DNA from: Nitzschia sp. pyKryTriq1
Taxonomy: Eukaryota; Bacillariophyta; Bacillariophyceae; Bacillariales; Bacillariaceae
Direction: 5' to 3'
Assembly: GCA_956465555.1 (NCBI GenBank)
Contig: OY101124.1
Span: forward strand, 1,550,001-1,614,000
Length of the DNA stretch: 64,000 nucleotides
The position numbers were made by a program, and so were the translations under genes. Under the pieces are notes generated by a model that saw nothing but the letters and a program-made list of their open reading frames with translations, had not been told where the DNA came from and did no database searches. Positions 42,801-51,973 of the stretch are shown here, piece after piece. Numbering within the stretch: position 1 is the stretch's first letter; every line of letters begins with the position of its first letter.

Positions 42801-45800
42801 ATACCGCGGCTTGTTTGGCTTTTGAGACGCCGCATTGTTCGCATGGTTTTAGTTTACCGGTAAGAGTCCAGCCGTAGTAGGCTGCCGTCTTACGGACGGC
42901 GTCTTCGCCGACGTGCCCAAGTTGGCTGTGGACGTCGTTGATGTTTTTAACGATAGTATTGTTCTCGTTGTGTGTTCTGTCGTTTGTCGCCGATTCTTCG
43001 GTGTTTGTTTGTGCGATTTCGTGCGCCGCCAAGTTTGTGATCGGCGTCAATTTAATTCCGCACACGTAGGCTCTGCCGCAGTTAAAGATTCGGTTGAATC
43101 TTATCTGTCGGCCGAACGGTGTGGTTAAATTGATTCGTAATCCTTCGTTGCCGAGTCGCCACCCTCCCTTGAGTGCGACCGGTATGCTGATGAGGTTTAT
43201 CCAAAGTTCGGGGACGAATTTTACGTTTCGCAAGATGAGTGTTTCTTCTTCGCCGTCTTGTGTGTGCATGATGGCTTTGATGTCGCCCATTTTTGTTGCG
43301 ATTAGGTTCTTACCGCTACCAACTTTAATTAATGCGTGTATCATTTTCACGTTAAACATGCCTGTGTCGTCGTTGCAGAGGTGAGATGAGGCTCCGCTAT
43401 CGGCGAGCCAAATTCCTTTGCTCATGTCTCTTCTGTGGTCTTCAGTTGTAGTTACTAGCGCTATGTCAGATGGTCGGTAAACAAAAATGGATCCTTTTAT
43501 GTGATTAGACGTGTCGTCGTGTTCTTCCTGGGCATATGTACTGTCTTCTTCAGTGTCTCGCACTGCTGGTACGTTCAGAGCCTCCGAGCGCGGCGGCGCG
43601 CGGATGACTCCGGCGTTTATTGGGTCGTAGTGTTCTAGAAGATAGTCTTGAATTATCTTGGTCTTGCGATTTACTGTCGGGTGGTCGACTACCCAGGTTG
43701 CGTTCGTAGGGTAGAAGTTACTTGAATTGAGAACCATCTCCTGGTGGATGGCGAATTGAACTGAGATCCTGTTAAGAATGAACATAAAACTATCTAAGTA
43801 CCTGTCTTCAGGGTCCGTCAGTTGCGCGTTGAACCATGCGTGGTGCATGGCGACATCTTTGACAGTGTAAAGTCCTTCCTTGTGTAGATGGTATAGTAAA
43901 TTTGTTGCCATTTCTTGGTAGCACACTGTATGGGTTTGATCTCTTGACCATTCCTCAACTACTGCTGCAACTAGTGCAGTCATGGACACGTAGTGTCGGC
44001 GCTCTTCGTAGCGTCCGTAGTAGTTGCGGTTGTCTTCGTCGGCGAAAGTAGGTTCGCCGTGTTCGTCGAGCTCCCATTCCCTTGGGCGAAATGCATCGGT
44101 CCGTCGTGCGACCGGGCTGACGAATCCCCCCTGTTCGCCTCGGTCTGAAACTGACACGTCACCGGGCGAGCGTGCGCGTTCCTCATTTTCTTCTCGCGCG
44201 AGCAAGCCGGGGCGAAAAAGTGGCTGCGCGGTAGCGTGTGTAGTGCTCGCTAAAATATTCTCCATCTTGTTGTCGTCTTCAGTGCGTCCATTGTAGGTCT
44301 TCTCACTGCAACCAAAACACAGTTGCAGCTCAGAACGCGTAAGGCGACGGCACTCTGCGCATGGTAGTAGTGGGGGTGGTTTGGTGTCCCCCAGTTCTGT
44401 GGTGGGAAGGCAGAGATCTTCAGAGAATTGATTTTCCTGATTTTTGACAACAACAAAAGTCGGTATTTCGACAATGTTGCGCTTGTTGTTGTCCAATATT
44501 TCGTTAGCAGCTTCCTCCCGCATCCTCTTGCGGTTGTTTTGGCGTCCTGACTTGGTTGTTGCACTGAACAGATCACTCGAAGTGTCGCTATCTTCAGCGC
44601 GACTTTTGGAGCTTGGAGGAGGGTCGCTTTCGCTCTCTGAATGAATGAATTTCTTGCTGGGAACGAAGTATCCCTCGTCTGCAAAGTGCAGGGGATGTCT
44701 TTCTTCATTAATGGGAGGTGGCTTCACCGCAATATTGCGGAAAAGGAGCTTGGTTGACTCGTTGTCCGAGTCGGGGCGTAGATTGGACGCCCACCGCTTT
44801 TGACGTTTGCGTCCTCCTTCAACCTCTACAGCGACCAAGCGTCCGTTTTTAGTGGTTCCCGAGCGGGGGAACCATCTGTAAGGTATCTCCGGGGAGTCTT
44901 CTTCCTTGATGGTCTGGTAGGGGGCTTCCCAGAGGTGTACTCCTGCGTCGGGCGCGTCGGCGTCCGACGCTTCACTTTTCCAGGTCGAGAGCTCGGCGCC
45001 CACCCTGGGGCTTACCACCATTCCTCGGTCCTGCAAGTACCGGAACTTGCAGGCCTCGATGTGATCGAGGTTTGGGGAAGAGTTGGTGGTCCGGGACGGA
45101 CTCGAAGTGACGGTACCGTCCTCGTTTTGACGGTCCAAGGTGGTTTTTGTGGAGTCGTCATCTTGCTTGGACTCGAGCACTGGTACGGAGCGATCCTCCA
45201 GGAAAGGGAGGCTGTGCTCCTGCGGCCAGCTTGTCCATTCCATAAGCTCGCCGGGACCCAAAGCTAGGCTTACCAAGTCGTCTTGGAGCCAATCGGCGAG
45301 GGGATGAAGTGAAGGGGTCTGCAGGGAATCGTCAGAATTTGCGTTCATTCTCGCGTTTGTCCTGTTTTCGTTCTGATCTGCCTTTTCTTTTCGTTTTGCT
45401 TTTGCAGGAACGAGTTTTATGAGACCGGACGAGATCGATTTGAAAGTTTGGTTGTTGCAGATCCTATCCTGGATGACTACTTCAAGGTCAAAGTTCTGCT
45501 CCAACTTCCCAAGAAATTCAGGCAGTCTTGCCGAATTCTGTCGTCCGGGCGTGACGTCGGACATCAAAAACTTGTGCGCGTGATACAGCGCGTCCGCGAC
45601 CATCTCGCGTTCGTCCTTCCATCCGTCGCTGACGATTCCTTTATTGCTGACGTGGTCGTTTCTGAATCGTACTTTGCGATCCGTCTCTCTCTCTTCATTT
45701 TCTTTTGCGTCGCCCACTTTCTCATAAATTTCAAATTCAGTGTTTTTAATTTTGTCGTATTCACTACCTGTAGTACCTGTAGTACCTGTAGTACCTGTAG

Positions 45801-47139
45801 CGGTACCTGTAGCGGTACCTGTAGCGGTACCTGCAGCGGTACCTGTATTAGTACCTGTAGTACCTGTAGTAGTGGTAGTAGTACCTGTAGTACCTGTAGT
45901 AGTGGTAGTAGTACCTGTAGTAGTGGTAGTAGTACCTGTAGTAGTACCTGTAGTTATTTCTTGTATCTCACCGGGCTCTAGCCCTAGCAGTACTACGTCG
46001 TGGCGCGCCATCATGGCTGCGTCACTGTTCCTCACACTGTGGTTCTGTCTGTGGTTATTGTGTGGCCTTCCGAATCTACCTTGGTTCGGTCCATTTCTTT
46101 GCTCTCTTTGCAGTTTGAGGCATTGGGACTTCATGTGTCCCTTCATGCCACAGTGATGGCAATGTCCTTGGAACTTGTTTCCATTGTTGTTGCTTCGTCC
46201 GAAGTTCGTACCGGTAGCATTGTTTCGACTACCGTAGTAACCACTGGTCTGGCCTTGGTTACGCTTATTATTGTCCGTACAGTTGGCTGCCATGTGCCCC
46301 GTTTTACCGCAGTTGCGGCATTTGCCTTTAAATCTCTTGTGCGAGGCGGCCATAAGTGCCGTGTCGCTCGTCCCTCCGTTGCCTTGTTTCTTATTTTCAT
46401 TGCTACGGTATCTCTGATACCGAATACTTAACATTTCGATGACTTTACTTAATGTCATCGAGGGTTCTGCGCTTTCTTCGTTGTTCGCTAATTTCTGGTA
46501 TTCAGTCATTTCAATCACGTCCCCGTATACTTTACTGGGGATTGTGTTTAAAATCTGCGTGATTAGAGCGTCGTCGTCAATCATTTGACCGCCGGCCTCT
46601 GCGATTCTGTAGCGAAGATCATCTAGTTTCGCGATGTAGGATTCGGGGTCCTCGTTGACCCCGCACGTTTTACTGTAATATTGTTTTAAAAGTTCGGAAC
46701 GCGCCATCGCGTTCCTCGGCTCGTATTTCTCTACGAGTTTCTTCCAGGCTTCTCGTGCGTCTCCGCGCGCATGTTTACGGTCCTTTGACCATCTAACTAT
46801 GTTGAACGCAGCCTTTCCTTCGGCTGTCTTTGTGTTCATGGACAATAATAGGTCTGAGTACGCTACGTCGTTGTACTTGACGTTGAGCGCAACCTCTTTT
46901 TGAATGTCTTCGGGTACGTTCCCGTTCTCGTCTCGATACTCGTCGAGGTCCATCTTCAGGTCGGATGTATCGATGAATATCTTGCGTCCTGCCTTGCTCG
47001 ATCGTGCACGAGCAAGGTACTTCTCCTTCCAGGTCGGCCAATCGGTGGCCTTACCTTCAAAAAGGAGTACGTAGATTCTCGTCTCCTTGTTGGTCGAGAA
47101 TTCGTCGGTCTCGGCGTCGAGTAGCGCCGTGTTCGTCAT
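39805..47139 (-). CDS. Copia gag-pol polyprotein
   Basis: One frame of 2444 residues. Parts in order: Gag with two CCHC knuckles (CRNCGKTGHMAANC near 275-288, CHHCGMKGHMKSQC near 330-343); a Thr/Gly repeat tract (about 393-460) encoded by GTACCTGTA-type units; a long unassigned stretch (about 460-1230) with a CxxC-x10-CxxC motif near 925-945; protease DSGASSH near 1245; integrase HHCC (about 1403-1450) and DDE core; reverse transcriptase with YVDDFLL (about 1950-2150); RNase H (about 2270-2365). Gag and Pol share one frame, as in many Copia elements. Confidence 0.93.
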   Translation of the reverse strand: MTNTALLDAETDEFSTNKETRIYVLLFEGKATDWPTWKEKYLARARSSKAGRKIFIDTSDLKMDLDEYRDENGNVPEDIQKEVALNVKYNDVAYSDLLLSMNTKTAEGKAAFNIVRWSKDRKHARGDAREAWKKLVEKYEPRNAMARSELLKQYYSKTCGVNEDPESYIAKLDDLRYRIAEAGGQMIDDDALITQILNTIPSKVYGDVIEMTEYQKLANNEESAEPSMTLSKVIEMLSIRYQRYRSNENKKQGNGGTSDTALMAASHKRFKGKCRNCGKTGHMAANCTDNNKRNQGQTSGYYGSRNNATGTNFGRSNNNGNKFQGHCHHCGMKGHMKSQCLKLQREQRNGPNQGRFGRPHNNHRQNHSVRNSDAAMMARHDVVLLGLEPGEIQEITTGTTTGTTTTTTGTTTTTTGTTGTTTTTTGTTGTNTGTAAGTATGTATGTATGTTGTTGTTGSEYDKIKNTEFEIYEKVGDAKENEERETDRKVRFRNDHVSNKGIVSDGWKDEREMVADALYHAHKFLMSDVTPGRQNSARLPEFLGKLEQNFDLEVVIQDRICNNQTFKSISSGLIKLVPAKAKRKEKADQNENRTNARMNANSDDSLQTPSLHPLADWLQDDLVSLALGPGELMEWTSWPQEHSLPFLEDRSVPVLESKQDDDSTKTTLDRQNEDGTVTSSPSRTTNSSPNLDHIEACKFRYLQDRGMVVSPRVGAELSTWKSEASDADAPDAGVHLWEAPYQTIKEEDSPEIPYRWFPRSGTTKNGRLVAVEVEGGRKRQKRWASNLRPDSDNESTKLLFRNIAVKPPPINEERHPLHFADEGYFVPSKKFIHSESESDPPPSSKSRAEDSDTSSDLFSATTKSGRQNNRKRMREEAANEILDNNKRNIVEIPTFVVVKNQENQFSEDLCLPTTELGDTKPPPLLPCAECRRLTRSELQLCFGCSEKTYNGRTEDDNKMENILASTTHATAQPLFRPGLLAREENEERARSPGDVSVSDRGEQGGFVSPVARRTDAFRPREWELDEHGEPTFADEDNRNYYGRYEERRHYVSMTALVAAVVEEWSRDQTHTVCYQEMATNLLYHLHKEGLYTVKDVAMHHAWFNAQLTDPEDRYLDSFMFILNRISVQFAIHQEMVLNSSNFYPTNATWVVDHPTVNRKTKIIQDYLLEHYDPINAGVIRAPPRSEALNVPAVRDTEEDSTYAQEEHDDTSNHIKGSIFVYRPSDIALVTTTEDHRRDMSKGIWLADSGASSHLCNDDTGMFNVKMIHALIKVGSGKNLIATKMGDIKAIMHTQDGEEETLILRNVKFVPELWINLISIPVALKGGWRLGNEGLRINLTTPFGRQIRFNRIFNCGRAYVCGIKLTPITNLAAHEIAQTNTEESATNDRTHNENNTIVKNINDVHSQLGHVGEDAVRKTAAYYGWTLTGKLKPCEQCGVSKAKQAAVSKELNEKSKTPGERLFIDISSMNATSYGESKYWLMALDDCTDKVFSYFIRRKSDAVEAILTLCRNIEKQIGHAPKYIRCDDSGENRAAQRALLHAGIHTQFEFTPPNTPQRNGRVERKFKTLYDRMRTSFNAAGMDDELKRGLWAEAAQMATFNDNLMISSTRPISSFQAFDGKNPAHANSLKTFGEVAVVTDMKDRTLRSKLKLRGKICILIGYPEDTSNDCYRMWNLSTKALIKTRDILWLNKSYGEYMGDRARDSLSSNYVINVLDSGTDDDVELLSPPSISERQMTEEQTEETLTGALYTPPSGTEAISDETAEIQDRGTTATPESPANSGQTELHQRASPTQHSHHVSSEDEQNNGGANEPKTDTNEQDDPDEPDDPPDPRPTRMSRELRNLSTYYNPIAQRLLDMTDEPEAMARELTRLGREKDDKDIANLLIEQVPAEFALTTMQVPDEPTRYDDAWNHPNKEDREKWRDAISKELKDMRDRNVWTIIKRKDIPPDRRCVKNKWVFKIKRNGTYRARLVACGYSQIPGVDFEESYSPVVHDVTFRLLLLMATMRPNYSTTLVDIETAFLHGDLDGIDIYMNSPQGINAKDDECVKLNKATYGLVQGSRQYWKKMITILREVGFKGGYADPCLLSRINEKGAVYIALYVDDFLLVGDKTAIRDTIESLKKNDLTLKVEEDMTDFLSCHVAFSKDRTKAWLYQPHLIKKLEANFGELVKGLPSYKTPGTQNQGILRAKEEKDKLHKHDHATYRSGVGMLLYLVKHSRPDIANAVRELSKALDAPTVAAFKELKRTIKYTLDTKEYGLKIDPRPIDTNKKQWELILYSDSDWGGDKDTRISVTGFCVFLQGVPISWRSKGQTTIALSSSEAELYALVEAAKEIKFIFQVLISMGVPVQLPVICRVDNIGAIFMAENVTTTGRTKHIDMKTRWITKACEDGFFKLIFVKSEENRSDIFTKNVTSETHERHIDTYVAKKDFLHRDGQSSREIVKDE

Positions 47140-47266
47140 TTTCCTTTTCGTTGTTCGTTCTAGCTAGTCTTACGGCCGGTGGTTCGATAATCTGGGCTAG
47201 CAGAAGTAGTGTATCGTTTACTGTTTCGATGTACTAGTAAGCTTCAGGCTTTAGTACCAATTGGTA

Positions 47267-47579
47267 TGTTGCGAAGTCTCTAGTCTGATAAGTCGTACGA
47301 GTTACGAATGTTTCGTTTTCCAAATTATGATCCTATTTTATCAGTCTACTTTCTGCTTTTATGAATGTTCGAGGTGGCCCCATGGGCCTGTTACACATGG
47401 TTTCCATGGGCCTTTAACTCGTGCTTCGTTGGGCCTTTAACTCTTGCTTCGTTGGGCCCAGAGCTCTTGATCTATTGGACGTATAGTCCTCGGTCTCGCA
47501 ATAGTATTGAGTAACGAGTCGAGTCCTATATCGTCCGTACGTCGTTCGTTGTACGTCATCATGAGAACGTTTCTCAACA
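47267..47579 (-). repeat. 5' LTR of the Copia element
   Basis: 313 bp, same sequence as the left-hand LTR. The internal sequence next to it (minus strand TACCAATTGGTACTAAAGCC) should hold the primer-binding site, but I could not match it firmly to one tRNA end. Confidence 0.95.
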
Positions 47580-48071
47580 CGCGCCAAGCAAAAGCGGGAT
47601 GCGCGTTCGATGAGATCGATGATCGCGAGATATTATGATCGCGATGATCGCGATGACCATGACGGTTTTGCTTTTACTTTTACTTTTACTTTTGCTTTTG
47701 CTTTTATATTGCGACCCGACTACTCTACCGGTAGAGTACAAGTACGGCGCCAAAGAGCGAAAACAAAATAGACTACTACTACTACTAGTGGTGTTGGTGT
47801 TGGCGTTGGATAAAAGAGAGACGGTTCATCCCAGCAGCAGCAGCAGCAGAGCAGGGCACGAGGAGTCAGTCGTCTCATCAGCGCGTTCTGCATGTATAGC
47901 GTCCGAGAAGAAGATCCAACTTCAGTACAGCAGTACTCGTACGTACCAGGTACACCAAAAGACCAGCAGCAGTAGGGCCTGGCTACTAGAGTACTGTAGC
48001 TACTAGTAGACCTTCCAACGGACAGCGCGGCAGCAACATCCTATCCTCGAAAAACTAGCTAGCATCATAGT
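47580..48071. other. Spacer after the Copia element, promoter of the next gene
   Basis: GATCGCGAT units near 47630-47656 and TTTTAC/TTTTGC hexamer repeats near 47665-47705, followed by CAG and TACTAG words. No gene seen. Confidence 0.5.
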
Positions 48072-49196
48072 ATGGCGATCCTCAAAACAAAAACAGCCAT
48101 GTTGTCGTCGACCACCAAGAAACGCAGCCGTATAACGATCGATGAAACGTCCAATGTGGTTCACGAAATTCCTACCCGCTTCGAGTACAGTGCCAAGCAA
48201 AGACGAAAAATGTGGTACACCAAGGATGATATCCGACAGGCAAGACAGGAACAACAAGAAGAAGCCATGTTGGAGCAGGTCAAGCTGTTGGTCGAACAAC
48301 GGTTGATCGAGGTAGAGGGGAATCTGGAGCGTTTGGATGAAATCATGGCGTGGCCGCCGACGATGATTGTCAAGTACCTGGAAGCGCCGGCGGCCGTGAA
48401 CAACAACCAGAAGGGCCCCATGAAGCCCAAACCCATTACGATTTCCGATGAAGATATCATGGATTTGTTCACTTCGGACATTTCGAAAGAATTGGCGAAT
48501 CGAGGCAATCAGAAAGCAGCTGCTGCGTCCACAGACCTCGTCAAAGAGGGCGGTAATGCGGCAACAACAGCAAAAACAACAACATCATCAGCATCATCCG
48601 CCAAAGAAAAGGCAAAGACAGGAAAGAAGAAAAAGTCGACAGTCGTTTCTTCCGACGATGATGATGATTCCTCATCGTCCTCGTCCTCCTCTTCGGGATC
48701 TTCTTCCTCTTCCTCCTCTGGGAGTTCCTCTTCTGACTCGGATGATTCTTCGTCTTCTTCCGACTCGGGATCCGATTCGAATGATGACAATGGCTCCTCC
48801 TCTTCCTCCTCGTCGTCCTCCTCCTCATCATCCTCATCGTCTTCGGATTCTTCCTTGGAAAACCACAAACATAAACCGCCTCAGCCATTCTGGCCGACTG
48901 CGACGACCCGACAATTTGAGGATGAGGATGATGAGGATGATGCGGAAGAGGATGTTGTTCCAGTACCGCCACGGCGTCGGAAAAAGTCTGATCCGGCTCC
49001 TACAACAACATCATCATCATCCACAACATCAACATCCGCTGCCATGGAAAGGAAAAAAAAAGGTCGAAAAGGATCATTGTCGCCCAAATCCAAAACGACT
49101 TCTTCCATCATCTCATCATCTTCTTCTAAAAAGATGTCGACAATAACGATGACGACTTCCAACAAAGGGAACAACGACAACGACAACGACAACAAT

Positions 49197-49248
<52 letters not shown>

Positions 49249-49483
49249 ACGATGATGATATTAGTCATGCAAACGCAGCAAGCAACGACAACGTGTCCCA
49301 TAATACGAAACTACCAGCACCGCCACCCTTGTCGCCACCATCAGGTGTTCAATCGGGATACGAGTCGGATACGGAGAAACAGCAACAAACAAGGAAAACA
49401 CAAGATCAACGACAACCACCACCACCACCACCACCACCAGCAAGTGCTACTACCAGTGAGGACGATGATGACGGACCTAATAG

Positions 49484-49519
<36 letters not shown>

Positions 49520-50645
49520 GCTGAGTGATTCTTCCATTCCATCCTCTTTTACCAAAACACAAGCCATTGTGTCAATGGGTGCTGCTGGTGGTGCTGCTGG
49601 TGGAGGAGGAGGCTCGCAACATCACCACCACCACCACCACCACCACGGGCAGCGTACTGTTATTAGTCCAGGGTCGCCCTTGGCCCGTGAATTCAAGACG
49701 GCAGTGGAAAAGGTCCAATCTACCATGGCCTTTTCTTCTCCCTACATGGAAAGCTTGAATGAACAGTTGCAAAGCTCACGATCCAGTCTGATGGATTATG
49801 TGCCCTCGGATGAGGAGTGCGACAACGACGACGACGATCATGATGACGTCGATCAGGATGATGATGACGACGACGACGACGACGATAAGGACTGCCCCTT
49901 GTGTTTGGGACTCATTTCTTCCGATCAGACTACCAAGATTGTTCTCGTGGCACAAATGCTGTGTTCCAAATGTTTGGCCGCCAACGATAGGATTATTCGG
50001 GAAACCCAAATCCTTGTGGACGACGATCGGCCGACCACCGCAAGCATTACTACCGCTAGTACTAGCAGCAGCGTGAAGAAGAAGAAGAAGGTCAAGTCAA
50101 CAGGAGGAGAATCATCACTGTTGTCACCCGTCAAGTCTCCTCGAAAAAAGAAGAAAAGCAAGGATCATCATGGCGATGACATTGGTGATACTGGTACTGG
50201 TGGCCAACAGGCGACTTCTTCTTCTTCCCTATCTCCCAAGAAGAAATCGTCCAAGAGTAAAGATGATCAAGACGATCATGGTACGGCGGCCTTGTCTCCA
50301 ACAAAGGACAAGCGGCCTCCAAAATCCCCCAAGAAGAAAAAGGCGACGGGCGCCAGCAGTACTACTTCCTCCCCCAAAAAGAAGAACAAGAATTCCGAAG
50401 AAGATACCACCACGACAGCGGCGGCCGCGGAAGGAGACTCCTCCTCTGCTGCAAACAAGGAGCGCCGTCGTCGTGAACGTCGACGATCTACTACTAAAAG
50501 CGAAAAGAAGACGAAAGAAAAGGTCAAGATGGGATCATTTGCCGAATTGGTGAAAAAGAGGGATTCCATGTTGCTGGTGGTGGGACCATCAGGGGAGAGT
50601 AAACCACCCTCCTTTGCACGATTGAACTTGGACCTGGCGGACTAG
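48072..50645 (+). CDS. Large Ser/Asp/Lys-rich protein with N-terminal WYTKDDI motif and CPLC...CSKC zinc motif
   Basis: 857 residues, intronless. The N-terminal ~60 residues hold VHEIPTRFEYSAKQRRKMWY followed by TKDDIRQARQE. This resembles the short x-x-WYTxxDI motif that begins many diatom proteins of unknown role; that likeness is from memory. A conserved-looking helical part runs to about 150. Long runs of Ser, Asp, Asn, Pro, Ala and His follow. Around 610-650 lies DKDCPLCLGLISSDQ with CSKCLAANDR downstream, two CxxC pairs that could bind one zinc ion. The C-terminal 200 residues repeat SPKKK units and are strongly basic, ending GSFAELVKKRDSMLLVVG. A nuclear, chromatin- or RNA-associated protein is my guess; no enzyme domain is visible. 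Confidence 0.7.
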
Positions 50646-50671
50646 TAGTAGTAGTACAGTAAGAATACCGG

Positions 50672-50699
50672 TAGCAGCAGCAGCAGCAGCAGCAGCAGC
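50672..50699. repeat. (GCA)9 microsatellite
   Basis: Perfect trinucleotide run just after the stop codon of the upstream gene. Confidence 0.95.
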
Positions 50700-50912
50700 C
50701 ATCAGAGAATATAGTTTATTAGCAGTACTACTGTAGTACCTGTCTTTACGATAATCAATTCTCAAATATGTAAATACAGCACACCAAGAAGCAGGCAATA
50801 TCTGCTGCTGCTGTCCTCGGGGCAATACTGCTTCCCCACCACCAAACGAACAAGTCGTAACCGACTACTAGGTGGTGCTGGTGCTTGACTCAAGCACAAA
50901 AAGACAACAGTC

Positions 50913-51077
50913 CTAGTAGTTTCCGGCGTCTTGTTCGTCGAAAGCCTTTTCTTGAGGCTGCACAGCGTGAGGAGCTTCGACAAATAAAAGGTTCTTGTTG
51001 TTGTCACCGCAAAGCTTAGTACGGGCCAGCCACCAGAGGAAAGGCTCGTCAATGTTGTAGTTCGACTTGGCCGACAT
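50913..51077 (-). CDS. Possible 54-residue protein or exon, unrecognised
   Basis: An ATG-to-TAG frame reads [20 protein letters not shown], then [20 protein letters not shown], then [13 protein letters not shown]. The composition is protein-like and free of the runs that mark chance frames here. A stop lies four codons upstream, so it is either a complete tiny gene or the relic of a longer one. DEPFLWW faintly recalls a segment found in diatom retroelement polyproteins, but the match is too short to assign. Confidence 0.3.
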   Translation of the reverse strand: MSAKSNYNIDEPFLWWLARTKLCGDNNKNLLFVEAPHAVQPQEKAFDEQDAGNY

Positions 51078-51973
51078 GTCGTAGTATTACAAGTTCTTCG
51101 TCCGGTGGTAAATAAGGTGTTCAAAAGAAATAATGCAAAGTGGTGGGATTAGCTGTTGAATCGGCGGGGTCCGCGCCGAGTGTGGTGGTTCCTGTAGGCA
51201 ACAAGAAGCAACCACCAGTTCGGGGGGTTGTATTCGGTCATGTCAGCAGTGTGGCGGCAAGTATTTTGTCAATCAGTCCAGTTTAGGTGAGTGATGGTCC
51301 ACCGTCAGGAAGTCTTTCGATTGAGATTCCGAGGAACTCATTCAGAGTTGATTCTTTTGTTGGGTCCTCCAATCATCATCATCCCCTTTCCTTTCGTTTC
51401 TCCTCGATCAAGAAATATTGATCAACAACAGGAGCGGTTTCGGTCGGTGCGCCAATGCAGCAATCAGCCATCCACTGGGTCGCCGATGAGGAGCATCGAC
51501 AAACTGAAATGAAACAACAAAGTGAAAAGTGTGATAATAGTGGTGCAAAAAGCTGAAGAATACGGCAGGCTGGCCGCGCTCGCGGAACAGCTGGCCAGCG
51601 CGCACCCATTCTTGGGCTCGAGTGATGGTGATTCACGAGTGAGTCGCTGGGCGACTAACTCGATTTCTTACATCAAAGGCTATCTCCGGGTTTGTAGTTT
51701 CCGACTGCAAGGACCAAATAAAAGGACCGCTCTCAAAACTTACTACTATGTGTGTTGTTGACTTCCACGCGTCGAATTCTGCTTCTCATCGCATCACGAT
51801 GATCCAACCATGAACTTCAACAAAAACGCAGAGCAGCATCATACGCGTGTCGCGTCGTCGATCGATGGGTGATGGACACGATCTTCTTCGCTACTTTACA
51901 GGAGACGATAGACGTCGTCCTTCATTATCATCACAGTTAGTGCTATATCCTCCTCCTCGATTGATTGACAATC

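Larger units (their letters stand above)
39459..47579 (-). mobile_element. Ty1/Copia LTR retrotransposon, looks whole and young
   Basis: An 8.1-kb element in minus orientation. Two 313-bp LTRs (39459-39771 and 47267-47579) begin TG and end CA and read as identical by eye. CGCGCC occurs directly outside both ends and is the likely target-site duplication, 6 bp rather than the usual 5. A purine tract lies just before the 3' LTR (left end). The single long reading frame carries gag zinc knuckles, protease, integrase, reverse transcriptase and RNase H in Copia order. I see no breaks. Identical LTRs imply a very recent insertion. Diatom Copia-like (CoDi) lineages are the expected relatives. Confidence 0.95.
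50646..51973. other. Intergenic, with a GCA repeat and one small possible gene
   Basis: Apart from the minus-strand frame at 50913-51077, no gene is supported. A plus-strand stretch near 51540-51660 reads with a protein-like composition (AEEYGRLAALAEQLASAHPF) but has no start, stop or splice context that makes it a gene. Confidence 0.45.

Noticed and set aside
51522-51761. Plus-strand frame with a protein-like middle upstream of Alb3
   Set aside because: Only about 40 codons look coding, the ends do not, and no splice partner was found.
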